In this document: one piece after another, positions 17,388 through 25,535 of the stretch
Layout of the letters: every line of letters starts with the position of its first letter
Position numbering within the stretch: position 1 is the stretch's first letter
Origin: Palsa-661 sp035535015
GTDB taxonomy: Bacteria > Actinomycetota > Acidimicrobiia > Acidimicrobiales > UBA8190
Direction: 5' to 3'
Assembly (NCBI GenBank): GCA_035535015.1
Contig: DATLQU010000062.1
Location: forward strand, 39,250 to 103,249
Length of the DNA stretch: 64,000 bases
Notes under the pieces: generated by a model
Database searches by the model: none
The model's input: only the letters and a program-made list of their open reading frames with translations
What the model was told of the DNA's origin: nothing
Position numbers and translations under genes: made by a program

Positions 17388-18575
17388 TCAGTCGGGGATC
17401 ATGGTGAGGGCGCCGGGATCGGCCACGAGGACGCAGCGTGTCCCGCGGTAGATGGTGGGCATGCATTTGTTGCAGTGGATGCAGAGCGATTCGCTCGACC
17501 TCCCGGTGCGCATCTTCTCGACCAGGTCGGGTTCGCGCAGCAGAGCCCGGGCCATGGCCACGAAGGCGAAGTCCTCGCCCAGAGCGTGCTCGATGGTGTC
17601 CAGGCGGTTGATCCCCCCGAGCAGGATGAGGGGCATGGAGAGCGCCTGGCGGAACTGTCGGGCGTAGGGGAGGAAGAAGGCCTCTTCGAACGGGTAAGCG
17701 GGGAGGAACCGGTGGCCGAGGAGTCGAAATCCGAGCCTCAGCGCCGGTGGCAGAGTGGCGCCGAATTCCCGCAGCGGTGCTTCGCCGCGGAAGAGATACA
17801 TGGGGTTGGCCAGGGAGCTCCCACCGGTGAGCTCCAGGGCGTCGAGGCATCCGTCGGCTTCGAGCATCTTGGCCACATCGACGCTCTCGTCCAGCCACAG
17901 GCCGCCGGGCACCCCGTCGGACATGTTCAACTTGGCTGTCACCGCCATACGGTCGCCGACGGCGTCACGGACGGCCTGGACGACCTGGCGGGGGAACCGG
18001 GCTCTGTTCTCGAGGCTTCCGCCCCACCGGTCGGAACGGCGGTTGAGCTTGGGGCTCAAGAAGGCGCTCAGCAGATAGTTGTGGCCCAGATGGATCTCGA
18101 TGCAGTCGAAGCCGGCCTCGAGCACCAGACCGGCGGCGGTGCGGTAGTCCTCGGTGATCCGAGCGATGTCCTCATCGCTCACCCCCCGAAGCCGGGTTCC
18201 CATGGGGCTGAAGCCGTTCGACGGGGCCAACGACGGTGCCCGGTTGGACCGGGAGTTGGCCACGGGACCGGCATGACCGATCTGGGCGGCGGCGGCCGCC
18301 CCGTGCTGGTGGACGGCTTCGGTGAGCCGACGGAGCCCGTCCAGGGCTTCGGGGCGAAGGACGATGCACCGCTTGTCGGTCCGGCCCTCGGGCGAGACGG
18401 CCAGGTAGGCCACGGTGGTCATGGCCACACCGCCGGAGGCGACGCGCCGGTGGAAGTCGACGAGCTTGTCGCTCACCAGGCCGTCGGGCATCACCCCTTC
18501 GAAGGTGGCCGCTTTGATGATCCGGTTTCGGAGGGTGACCGGACCGAGATTCGCCGGCTCGAAGACGTTCGACAC
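17388..18575 (-). CDS. Old yellow enzyme family NAD(P)H:flavin oxidoreductase with cysteine cluster
   Basis: 395-aa FMN beta/alpha barrel. Substrate and FMN features include AQIGHAGPVANS, the HLGHNYLLSAFLSP block and NRRSDRWGGSLENRARF, which is the OYE signature. Near the C-terminus CIHCNKCMPTIYRGTRC gives four cysteines spaced like the [4Fe-4S] site of 2,4-dienoyl-CoA reductase. The FAD/NADH domain of that larger enzyme is absent, so electrons must come from a partner or directly from NAD(P)H. The substrate is unknown; the many acyl-CoA genes nearby make an enoyl compound plausible. Confidence 0.85.
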   Translation of the reverse strand: MSNVFEPANLGPVTLRNRIIKAATFEGVMPDGLVSDKLVDFHRRVASGGVAMTTVAYLAVSPEGRTDKRCIVLRPEALDGLRRLTEAVHQHGAAAAAQIGHAGPVANSRSNRAPSLAPSNGFSPMGTRLRGVSDEDIARITEDYRTAAGLVLEAGFDCIEIHLGHNYLLSAFLSPKLNRRSDRWGGSLENRARFPRQVVQAVRDAVGDRMAVTAKLNMSDGVPGGLWLDESVDVAKMLEADGCLDALELTGGSSLANPMYLFRGEAPLREFGATLPPALRLGFRLLGHRFLPAYPFEEAFFLPYARQFRQALSMPLILLGGINRLDTIEHALGEDFAFVAMARALLREPDLVEKMRTGRSSESLCIHCNKCMPTIYRGTRCVLVADPGALTMIPD

Positions 18576-18582
18576 GCCGGTT

Positions 18583-18588
18583 ACCCTA
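18583..18588 (-). promoter_or_regulatory. Likely -10 box of the OYE-NUDIX unit (leaderless)
   Basis: TAGGGT on the minus strand, 7 nt before GTG 18575. Confidence 0.4.
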
Positions 18589-18683
18589 GTGCCGGTGATT
18601 CGAGGGCCGCGATGGTGGGGTCCGTGGGCTCGGCCTCCGCTCGGGTTCAGAGCGGAGGCGAGCCGTTCGCCCCGGAGGCGGAC

Positions 18684-19076
18684 CTAGACGGTACCGCCCC
18701 GCCTGCTCTCGACGGTGACGCCGACCGCGGCAGAGATGACCAGAGCGAATCCAGGCGCCAGCAGCCACAGCCCGAAGACCAGGGACAGAACGACGAGGAA
18801 GAGGCCCATGCCCAGAACGAAGGGCCAGATGCTCGAGTTGGGGAACGACCCGATGACGCCGCTTCCTTCTTCGATGGAGGCGTCGGTGCGGTCTTCGGGT
18901 CGCGGCTCCATCCGACGTGACCACCAGAGGTAATAGCTACCGGGGAGCAGGCCCAGAAAAGTGGTGCCCACGAGCATCATGGTCCCACCCTGTTCGTAGG
19001 CCCAGAACCAGTAGATGGCACCGACGATGCCGAAGAACACGGCGATGCCGATCAGGAAGAGGGCCTCGATGCGCAC
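18684..19076 (-). CDS. ctaF: Cytochrome c oxidase subunit IV, actinobacterial
   Basis: 130-aa membrane protein with four helices. The N-terminal pair (LFLIGIAVFFGIVGAIYWFWAYE-type, then MMLVGTTFLGLLPGSYYLWW) and the C-terminal pair (IWPFVLGMGLFLVVLSLVFG and following) match the small fourth subunit of actinobacterial aa3 oxidase. It starts at GTG 19076, 15 nt after ctaD. Its role is structural, in assembly of the bc1-aa3 supercomplex. Confidence 0.88.
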   Translation of the reverse strand: MRIEALFLIGIAVFFGIVGAIYWFWAYEQGGTMMLVGTTFLGLLPGSYYLWWSRRMEPRPEDRTDASIEEGSGVIGSFPNSSIWPFVLGMGLFLVVLSLVFGLWLLAPGFALVISAAVGVTVESRRGGTV

Positions 19077-19091
19077 GGTGGCGTCCTCTCT

Positions 19092-20831
19092 CTACTCGGA
19101 CTCGCCGTCGGAGCCTGATCCGACGGTGGCCGGTTCGCGCAACGGCTTGTGCCCGTTGCCGTTGCTGTGGGAGATGGCGATGGCGTCAGGGTGGTGGAAG
19201 TCCCATACCGGACGTTCGGAACGAATCGAGGGGAGCCTCTCGAAGTTGTGGTGCACGGGCGGTGAGGTGGCGAACCACTCGAGGGTGTGGCCGTCCCACG
19301 GGTTGTCGCCGGCGGCCACCGGCTTGCGCCAGGAGACCCACAGGTTCACGAGCATCACGGCGAACGAAACGGCGATGGTGAAGGCACCGATGGTGGACAG
19401 CTGGTTCAGGAACTGCCAGCCGAGGCCCGGCACATAGGTCGCCACCCGACGCGGCATCCCTTCCAGACCCAGCTTGTACTGCGGCATGAAGGTCAGCCAG
19501 AAGCCGACGAACATGAGCCAGAAATGCCACTTGCCCAGGCTCTCGCGCATCATGCGGCCGGTGAACTTGGGATACCAGTAGTAGAGCCCGGCGAACCCGG
19601 CGAAGACAGCCGTGCCGAAAAGCACCTGATGGAAGTGGGCGACGACGAAGTAGGTGTCGTGGGTGGCGAAGTCGATGGGGGGAGAGGCGAGCATGACTCC
19701 CGTCAGACCACCCATCAAGAAGGCGAACAGGAAACCCACACAGAACAACATGGGCACGGCGAAATGGAGCTGGCCCCGCCACATCGTCCCGATCCAGTTG
19801 AAGAATTTGATCCCGGTGGGCACGGCGATGAGGAGCGACAGTAGCGAGAAGAAGGGCAGCAGGACCGTTCCCGTGGTGAACATGTGGTGGGCCCACACGC
19901 CGGTCGACAGCGCGGCGATGGCCATGGTGGCGAAGATCATGCCCTTGTAGCCGAACATGGGCTTCTTCGAGAACACGGGGATGATCTCGGACACGATGCC
20001 GAAATAGGGCAAGGCCAGGATGTACACCTCGGGATGGCCGAAGAACCAGAAGAGGTTCTGGTACAACACGGGCACACCACCGCCCGCCACCGTGTAGATG
20101 TGGGTCCCGAAGTGCCGGTCGGCGAAGAGGAACACCATGGCCGCCGTCAGGATCGGGAAGGCGATCAGGATCAGGATGGCGGTGACCAACATGCCCCAGG
20201 TGAAGAGGGGCAGGCGGAACATGGTGAGTCCCGGAGCCCGAAGATAGAAGGTGGTCGTCACCAGGTTGACGGCGGTGAAGATGGCGGAGAAACCGGTCAT
20301 GGCGATGGCCAGGATCCACAGGTCGGGGCCGGCGCCGGGCGAGAACGTGGGTTCCGACAGGGGGGCGTACCCGACCCAGCCGAAGGCGGCGGCCCCGCCG
20401 GCGGTGAGGAAACCCAGCATCATGGTGATCGACCCACCCAGGTACAACCAGTACGACAGGGCGTTCAGGCGCGGGAAGGCCATGTCCGGAGCGCCGACCT
20501 GGAGCGGAAGGATGTAGTTGGCCAATCCTCCGAAGGCGAAAGGCCCGGCGAAGAGGTAGAGCATCAGGCTGCCGTGCATGGTGAAGAGCTCGTCGAACTG
20601 CTGGTTGGACAGCCCGTGGCCACCGACGCCTCCACCTGGGCTGAGAAGTTGGTAGCGGATGCCGAGGGCCATGAGCCCGGCCAGGAAGAAGAGAACCAAC
20701 GAGGTGATCATGTAGTTCATCCCGATCACCTTGTGATCGGTGCTGGTCATCCACTTGACGAGCCCGGTCGGGCCGTCGTGGTGCTCGGCGTGGTCGTCGT
20801 GGACGGCCTGGCGTTGGGCCAGAACGGTCAT
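19092..20831 (-). CDS. ctaD: Cytochrome c oxidase subunit I
   Basis: 579 aa, 12 helices, the heme-copper catalytic subunit. Metal ligands are in FTMHGSLMLYLF (heme a), WFFGHPEVYILALPYFG (CuB His and the cross-linked Tyr), WAHHMF (CuB) and VVAHFHQVLFG (heme a3 and a). The proton-channel residue context GGLANYILPLQVGAPDMAFPR is present. The start ATG overlaps the ctaC stop by 4 nt. The C-terminal 50 residues are hydrophilic and variable. Confidence 0.97.
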   Translation of the reverse strand: MTVLAQRQAVHDDHAEHHDGPTGLVKWMTSTDHKVIGMNYMITSLVLFFLAGLMALGIRYQLLSPGGGVGGHGLSNQQFDELFTMHGSLMLYLFAGPFAFGGLANYILPLQVGAPDMAFPRLNALSYWLYLGGSITMMLGFLTAGGAAAFGWVGYAPLSEPTFSPGAGPDLWILAIAMTGFSAIFTAVNLVTTTFYLRAPGLTMFRLPLFTWGMLVTAILILIAFPILTAAMVFLFADRHFGTHIYTVAGGGVPVLYQNLFWFFGHPEVYILALPYFGIVSEIIPVFSKKPMFGYKGMIFATMAIAALSTGVWAHHMFTTGTVLLPFFSLLSLLIAVPTGIKFFNWIGTMWRGQLHFAVPMLFCVGFLFAFLMGGLTGVMLASPPIDFATHDTYFVVAHFHQVLFGTAVFAGFAGLYYWYPKFTGRMMRESLGKWHFWLMFVGFWLTFMPQYKLGLEGMPRRVATYVPGLGWQFLNQLSTIGAFTIAVSFAVMLVNLWVSWRKPVAAGDNPWDGHTLEWFATSPPVHHNFERLPSIRSERPVWDFHHPDAIAISHSNGNGHKPLREPATVGSGSDGESE

Positions 20832-21754
20832 GCTGCGCCCTCCCGGGTGGACGTCGGCGTGTGACGGACGGCGCCTGCCGCGGAGGCGCTGCCGGTGGAC
20901 GATCCCGACGTCCCCGACCGCGCCGCCGCCGTGGTGGCGCTGCGCTCGGTGCTCAACCACGCCTGGAACTGCGCCGGGGGCAGCGCCACCACGTGGAAGA
21001 ACATCTCGGAGTGGTAGAGCCCGCAGAACTGCGTGCACTGGGCCCGGTAGACACCGCTGTTCTGTACGGTGAGGTCGAATGTATTGAGGACACCGGGCTG
21101 GGCGTAACGGCTGAAGTTGAACTGGGGCACGTAGAAGCCGTGGATGGTGTCTTTGGAACGCAGATAGATCCGGACGGTCTCACCGGCCGGGACGATCAGG
21201 CCGGGGCCGTAGCAGTGGTTGGCCGGGGCGCAGGCGGCGCCGTTCAGTCCAACGGGGTCGGGGTCGTTCAGGGTTTCGCCCTCGACGCTCACGTGTTGTC
21301 CGGCGTAGGTGAACTGCCATCCCCATTGGAACGCGTTGACGTCGATGGTCGCCGCCGGATGGGCGGCCACGCCATCCACGTTGTTCTCGGTCACCACGGT
21401 GAAGCCGAAGAGGATCAGCACGATGATGACGGGGATGACGGTGTAGGCCACCTCCAGACCGAGGTGGTACTGGAATTGCCGGGGGATGTCGTCGGATCGG
21501 TGCCGGTAGCGGACGATCGACCAGATGATCAGGGCGGCGGTGATCACGCCGACCACGATGGCGGCGATGAACGTCCCGGCGTAGAGAATGAACTCATCGT
21601 GACCCTGGTGGGTCGAGCCGCGATAGCCCTGGAAGGTCGGGAGCTGGCAGCCGCCCAGTACCAGGGGAAGAGCGACAGCGGCGATCAGGGCCAGGCGGCG
21701 GGGATGACGCTTGAGCGCGGCGGCGCCGGTCGAGCCGGTGGTCGGGGCGTTCAC
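20828..21754 (-). CDS. ctaC: Cytochrome c oxidase subunit II (CuA subunit)
   Basis: 308 aa. The signal sequence ends in a lipobox, LVLGGC, so the mature protein is a lipoprotein. Two transmembrane helices follow (around residues 57-80 and 100-122). The CuA site is CTQFCGLYHSEMFF, with a further His in DTIHGFYVPQF. The C-terminus is a Ser/Thr/Ala-rich tail of about 40 residues. The GTG at 21754 is chosen because the lipoprotein signal starts soon after it and a TAAGGT box precedes it by 7 nt; the frame is open far upstream. Confidence 0.95.
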   Translation of the reverse strand: MNAPTTGSTGAAALKRHPRRLALIAAVALPLVLGGCQLPTFQGYRGSTHQGHDEFILYAGTFIAAIVVGVITAALIIWSIVRYRHRSDDIPRQFQYHLGLEVAYTVIPVIIVLILFGFTVVTENNVDGVAAHPAATIDVNAFQWGWQFTYAGQHVSVEGETLNDPDPVGLNGAACAPANHCYGPGLIVPAGETVRIYLRSKDTIHGFYVPQFNFSRYAQPGVLNTFDLTVQNSGVYRAQCTQFCGLYHSEMFFHVVALPPAQFQAWLSTERSATTAAARSGTSGSSTGSASAAGAVRHTPTSTREGAA

Positions 21755-21761
21755 GGCGCCG

Positions 21762-21767
21762 ACCTTA
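21762..21767 (-). promoter_or_regulatory. Likely -10 box of ctaC-ctaD-ctaF (leaderless)
   Basis: TAAGGT on the minus strand, 7 nt before GTG 21754. Confidence 0.45.
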
Positions 21768-21806
21768 GCCAACGCCGCCCGCCAAGTAGTAGTTCGGCCC
21801 TCGGCC

Positions 21807-23102
21807 TCAGCAACGGTGCGGGGCGTGCCCGTCCGACTCCCGCGCCGCCCAGTTGAAGACCCCCTTGGCCATGGTCGAGGTCGCCGACTCGGCACACAAG
21901 GTGAAGACCCTGGCTCGCGCCCTGTGGACCCCGGGATCCCCCGGTGCGGCCAGGGCGGCCAACTCGGCCAGATGGGCGGCGACACGCAGTGCCGGGGGAC
22001 CCTCGGCGCCGGTCGATACCGCCTCGGCCAGGGCCAGCGCCCGGTCGGCCAGGACCGACGGCCCGCCGGCCAGGGTGGCCAGCTCGGCCGCCAAGGCCGA
22101 CTCGGGAGCCGGCTTGAGGGTGGCCGGATTGCCGTCCCACCAGCCGCCGTAGAGACGCCAGATGTTCCGGACGATGAATTCCGGCTCGTCGTAGACGGGC
22201 CGGAGATAGGGCCGGTCGAGGAGGTGGGTCGGTGCGGCCACGGTATGGAGGATCTCGTCGAGACGGGCACCGCGGTTCATGAGGGCCAGGGTCTGTTCGA
22301 CGAGGGAGTCGAGGAGCTCGGCGGTGTCGGTCAGCGCCTGGCGGACCCGGTCGGCTCCGACGACGGGAAAGCCGTGACCCGGGAGCAGGAATTCGGGCCC
22401 CAGCGCCACCATCTCCCGGAGCGCCTGCGCCCACTCCTTCGGGTAGCGCTGGACCTTCTGGGGGTTGCCGGCGTTGGGGGAGGCCCAGATGAAGAGGTCG
22501 CCGCTGCAGAGCACCTTCTTCTCCGGGACCCACGTCCAGGTGTGGTCGTCCGTCTCGCCCCGGGCGTGATGGAGCTCGAACGACACCTCTCCGACCTCGA
22601 GCGACAAACGGTCGGCGTATGTCCGGTCCGGATAGCGGTAGATGGTGGGCCACTGGAGACCGGGAACACCGAACTGACGTTGGTTGACCACGGCGTTGTA
22701 CCCGGCGGTGAAGATGTACCGGTCGAAGCGGGCCGGCAGTGCCTCATGGGCGACCACGACGGGAGCCGGCCAACCGCGCTCGGTCGCCTCCTGCTCGAAC
22801 ACCGGCACTCCGAAGACGTGGTCGATGTGGCCGTGGGAGTAGATGGCGGTGTCGAGCCGGAGATCCGACCACCGGCGCAGGGTCTGGTGGACGGCACCGG
22901 CCACGAAAGCCGAACCGGTATCGACCAGGACCAATCCGTCTTCGGTGGTGAAGGCCGAGACGTTGGCGAAGGAAGGCACGAAGGCGACCCCGCCTGTCAC
23001 CTCGGCCAGACCTTCGTTGTGGCCGCCGACCGGGTGCATCTCTGCCGTCTCGATCTCGCCCCGCCACAGTTTGTCGGCCAACTCGAGCACGTCGTCCGCC
23101 AT
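21807..23102 (-). CDS. MBL-fold hydrolase with alkylsulfatase dimerisation domain
   Basis: 431 aa. The metallo-beta-lactamase metal motif is SHGHIDHVFG (HXHXDH), with further ligands in HHARGETDDHTW and the aspartate of CSGDLFIW. After residue ~270 comes a helical region with IWRLYGGWWDGNPA, typical of the alkylsulfatase dimerisation domain. The usual C-terminal SCP2-like domain is missing, so it is shorter than SdsA1-type enzymes. A role in desulfating alkyl chains or another ester hydrolysis is inferred. There is a GGAGGGGG ribosome site before the ATG. Confidence 0.8.
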   Translation of the reverse strand: MADDVLELADKLWRGEIETAEMHPVGGHNEGLAEVTGGVAFVPSFANVSAFTTEDGLVLVDTGSAFVAGAVHQTLRRWSDLRLDTAIYSHGHIDHVFGVPVFEQEATERGWPAPVVVAHEALPARFDRYIFTAGYNAVVNQRQFGVPGLQWPTIYRYPDRTYADRLSLEVGEVSFELHHARGETDDHTWTWVPEKKVLCSGDLFIWASPNAGNPQKVQRYPKEWAQALREMVALGPEFLLPGHGFPVVGADRVRQALTDTAELLDSLVEQTLALMNRGARLDEILHTVAAPTHLLDRPYLRPVYDEPEFIVRNIWRLYGGWWDGNPATLKPAPESALAAELATLAGGPSVLADRALALAEAVSTGAEGPPALRVAAHLAELAALAAPGDPGVHRARARVFTLCAESATSTMAKGVFNWAARESDGHAPHRC

Positions 23103-23177
23103 GAGCCCCCTCCGGCTTCGTCGCTGGCGGGCCGATCCTACGGCACCGCCACCACCTTGGCCGGGGCCGCCCCGGGC

Positions 23178-23807
23178 TCAGCGCGTGGCGCGACGCCAGG
23201 CGCGCTGCAGCCGTCCTGCATGCCCACCGATCCGACGGGCACCGGACTCCAAGGTCGAGCGGGCCTCGGGCAGACGGGTCTGCGCGGCCGCCGTCATCCG
23301 ACCCAGCCGGTGTATGGCCGACAGGGTCGAGCCCGACTGGGCCTGGGACCCCGGCCCGGCGTCGGGCCGGGGAGTCGACGAAGCGGCGGGAGCGGGCACC
23401 GGCGCCGAGATGGCACCACCGGTGGGGTGCCGGGTCAGTGAGGCCATGCGCAAGAAGGCGAGGGCCGAGAGTTCGACGACCACGATGCCGACGGCGCCCG
23501 GACGGAGGGGCCCGATGAGAGGAGCCACGACGAGAAAGATGCCGGCGCCGATATCGAGGGTGGCGTGGAGGCGAGAACCGCAGACACGGACGACGCCGAG
23601 TGGACCCCGGCCCGTCACCGCGAGGACCCCGACGATCACCCCACCCAGGAGGAGAAGCCCGGAGTGCCCGATGTGGACCGAGAGGACGACGAGACCGGTG
23701 GCGAGAAGATACTCGAAGAGCTGATGGAGCCAGAAGGCGATCGGGCGCGGTCGACGCCGGACGCCGGCGGGACCGCCTTTAGCTCTTCGACGCGCCCGGC
23801 CCGTCAC
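23178..23807 (-). CDS. Membrane protein of unknown function
   Basis: 209 aa. Four transmembrane segments are visible in residues 25-125 (FEYLLATGLVVLSVHIG, LLLLGGVIVGVLAVTG, LDIGAGIFLVVAPLIG, VGIVVVELSALAF), followed by a Pro/Ser/Ala-rich linker and an arginine-rich tail. I do not recognise the family. Its only good start, GTG 23807, overlaps the tatA end by 29 nt, which suggests translational coupling. Confidence 0.6.
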   Translation of the reverse strand: MTGRARRRAKGGPAGVRRRPRPIAFWLHQLFEYLLATGLVVLSVHIGHSGLLLLGGVIVGVLAVTGRGPLGVVRVCGSRLHATLDIGAGIFLVVAPLIGPLRPGAVGIVVVELSALAFLRMASLTRHPTGGAISAPVPAPAASSTPRPDAGPGSQAQSGSTLSAIHRLGRMTAAAQTRLPEARSTLESGARRIGGHAGRLQRAWRRATR

Positions 23808-24009
23808 CGTCGGTCGAAGCCGCCTTGTCGCTCCCGGACTCGCCCGTCTCGCTCTTCCCCTCTTCGAGGCCTTTCTTGAATTGCGATTGGGCCGAACCGA
23901 GAGAACGAGCCAGCTTGGGGATCTGGGTGCCCCCGAAGAGGACGACGACGACGACGACGAGGACGATGATGCCGTCCATACCGAAAATTTCAGCCAGGAT
24001 TGGGTGCAC
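23779..24009 (-). CDS. tatA: Sec-independent protein translocase TatA
   Basis: 76 aa. One N-terminal helix (MDGIIVLVVVVVVLFGG), the hinge and amphipathic helix (TQIPKLARSLGSAQSQFKKGLEEG) and a charged tail define TatA/E. It forms the pore of the Tat system for folded, cofactor-bearing proteins such as the Rieske subunit encoded at 8.3 kb. GTG 24009 has GGAAGG 5 nt upstream; an internal ATG is also possible. tatC and tatB are not in the window. Confidence 0.88.
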   Translation of the reverse strand: MHPILAEIFGMDGIIVLVVVVVVLFGGTQIPKLARSLGSAQSQFKKGLEEGKSETGESGSDKAASTDGDGPGASKS

Positions 24010-24116
24010 GGGTGCCTTCCCTCTTCCGGAGCCCGTGGATGGGCGGGACCCTGATTACAGATTAGACCTGCCTGGGCGGCGGCGACACCCGCACGGCCCC
24101 ACGACCCGGTCGCCTC

Positions 24117-24539
24117 TCATCCAGCCAGGAACACGCCCAGGACCAGGGCGGCGACCGACGAGAGGGCAGTGGCCGCACCCCAGCCGGCGAGCCCCGCCTT
24201 GGTGGTGGCCCGGCTGTGCAGGCCGGCGGCCAGCCCGGCCACGAGGGCGACGGCGATCTTGACGCCGAGCACGGCCTGCCAGGCATGAGGCTGACCGGCG
24301 GGGGTGGCCGACACGTTCCAGAACCCGGTGATCAGCAGCACGCCGTAGGCCGGCCACTGAATGCGGGCGAAGGCCCGAGCCAAATTGCGGGGTGCGCCCT
24401 CACCGAGTCCCCGGGCGGTGGGAACAAGCCCGGCCAGAGTCAGCTGTCCGCCGACCCAGACGCTGGCGGCGAGGACGTGGAGAGACAGCCGGATCCCGTC
24501 CAAAGCGGGAGCGAGCGACGCCGGACCGGTCACGGTCAC
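24117..24539 (-). CDS. CopD-like four-helix membrane protein
   Basis: 140 aa. LHVLAASVWVGGQLTLAGLVP at the first helix is the characteristic His and WVGG motif of the CopD/DUF2269-like group, and WPAYGVLLITGFWNV and KIAVALVAGLAAGLHS follow. Such proteins are linked to copper or heme handling, which would suit the nearby oxidase genes, but the link is inference. It starts 6 nt after the crotonase stop. Confidence 0.65.
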   Translation of the reverse strand: MTVTGPASLAPALDGIRLSLHVLAASVWVGGQLTLAGLVPTARGLGEGAPRNLARAFARIQWPAYGVLLITGFWNVSATPAGQPHAWQAVLGVKIAVALVAGLAAGLHSRATTKAGLAGWGAATALSSVAALVLGVFLAG

Positions 24540-24545
24540 CCCCGA

Positions 24546-25316
24546 CTACTTCCCCTGCCATCTCGGCTTGCGCTTCTCGGCGAATGCGACGGGGCCTTCC
24601 ATGGCGTCGGCCGACGAGAAGACGACGCCGACGGCCTCGGCGTTCAGAGCCCAACCTTCGTCCTCACCGACGCTGGCCGCGCCCATGACCACCTTCTTCG
24701 TCCAGCGGACGGCCAGAGGGGCGTTGTCGGCGATGAGATCGGCGAGAGCGAGCGCCTCGTCCATCAGCTGGGCCGCGGGGACGACGCGGTTGATGAGACC
24801 CAGAGCCAGAGCCCTCGGGGCGTCGATCGGTTCGCCGGTGAGAGCCAATTCGAGGGCGATGGCGAGCGGAAGGCGCTTGGGCAGCCGCAGGAGACCCCCC
24901 GCACCGGCCAGGAGACCTCGCTTGACCTCGGGGATCCCGAACATGGCGTGGTCGGCCGCCACCACCAGGTCACAGGACAACATGATCTCGCACCCTCCGG
25001 CTAGGGCGGCCCCGTTGACGGCGGCAATGATCGGCTTGGGAAAATCGCGTTGGGTGATTCCGGCGAAACCCCCGGTGGCGCCCAAAATGGACCCCCCCTC
25101 GCCGGACGCGAAGGCCTTCAGGTCCATGCCGGCGGAAAATGCCTTCTCCCCGGATCCCGTCAGGATGACGACCCAGCATTCGTCGTCGCTGGAGAGCTCG
25201 TCGAGAGCGGCCGACATGGCCTGGCTGACATCGCCGTTGATGGCGTTGCGCGCCTCCGGTCGATTGATGGTGAGGATCTCGACGTGCCCGCGACGCTCAC
25301 GCTCGACTGCTGGCAT
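24546..25316 (-). CDS. Enoyl-CoA hydratase/isomerase (crotonase) family
   Basis: 256 aa. The oxyanion-hole segments are GSGEKAFSAGMDLKAF and NGAALAGGCEIMLSCDLVVA, with the glutamate position in FGIPEVKRGLLAGAGGL. The C-terminal segment, AEAVGVVFSSADAMEGPVAF, is also typical. It resembles the CaiD/EchA group that hydrates short or medium enoyl-CoA esters. ATG 25316 has GGGAGCGGAG just upstream. An inverted repeat lies 26 nt upstream of the start. Confidence 0.88.
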   Translation of the reverse strand: MPAVERERRGHVEILTINRPEARNAINGDVSQAMSAALDELSSDDECWVVILTGSGEKAFSAGMDLKAFASGEGGSILGATGGFAGITQRDFPKPIIAAVNGAALAGGCEIMLSCDLVVAADHAMFGIPEVKRGLLAGAGGLLRLPKRLPLAIALELALTGEPIDAPRALALGLINRVVPAAQLMDEALALADLIADNAPLAVRWTKKVVMGAASVGEDEGWALNAEAVGVVFSSADAMEGPVAFAEKRKPRWQGK

Positions 25317-25342
25317 CTCCGCTCCCTTTCGTCCTTCACATC

Positions 25343-25365
25343 GGCTGTCGACGTCGTCGACAGCC
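25343..25365. promoter_or_regulatory. Perfect inverted repeat upstream of the crotonase gene, candidate operator
   Basis: Arms GGCTGTCGAC and GTCGACAGCC, separated by 3 nt (gtc), end 26 nt before the crotonase ATG. No T run follows on the minus strand, so an operator is more likely than a terminator for the thiolase gene upstream. Confidence 0.45.
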
Positions 25366-25461
25366 CGGCCCGGGTGTGGCCGTTGGTTTCCGCCCGTGGC
25401 GCCTGAGTCTCGCCGCGCCACGGGTGGTGCCGCCACCCGGCCCCTCGGTCACCGGTCTCGT

Positions 25462-25533
25462 CGCCAGCCGGGGCGCCAGCCGGGGCGCCAGCCGGGGCGC
25501 CAGCCGGTGCGCCAGCCGGGGCTCCAGGCGGGT
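25462..25533. repeat. Six 12-bp tandem repeats directly after the thiolase stop
   Basis: Units of cgccagccgggg, the fourth and sixth diverged, end 2 nt from the thiolase stop codon. In the thiolase frame beyond the stop they read as repeated PGWR until a second stop. Confidence 0.9.
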
Positions 25534-25535
25534 CG

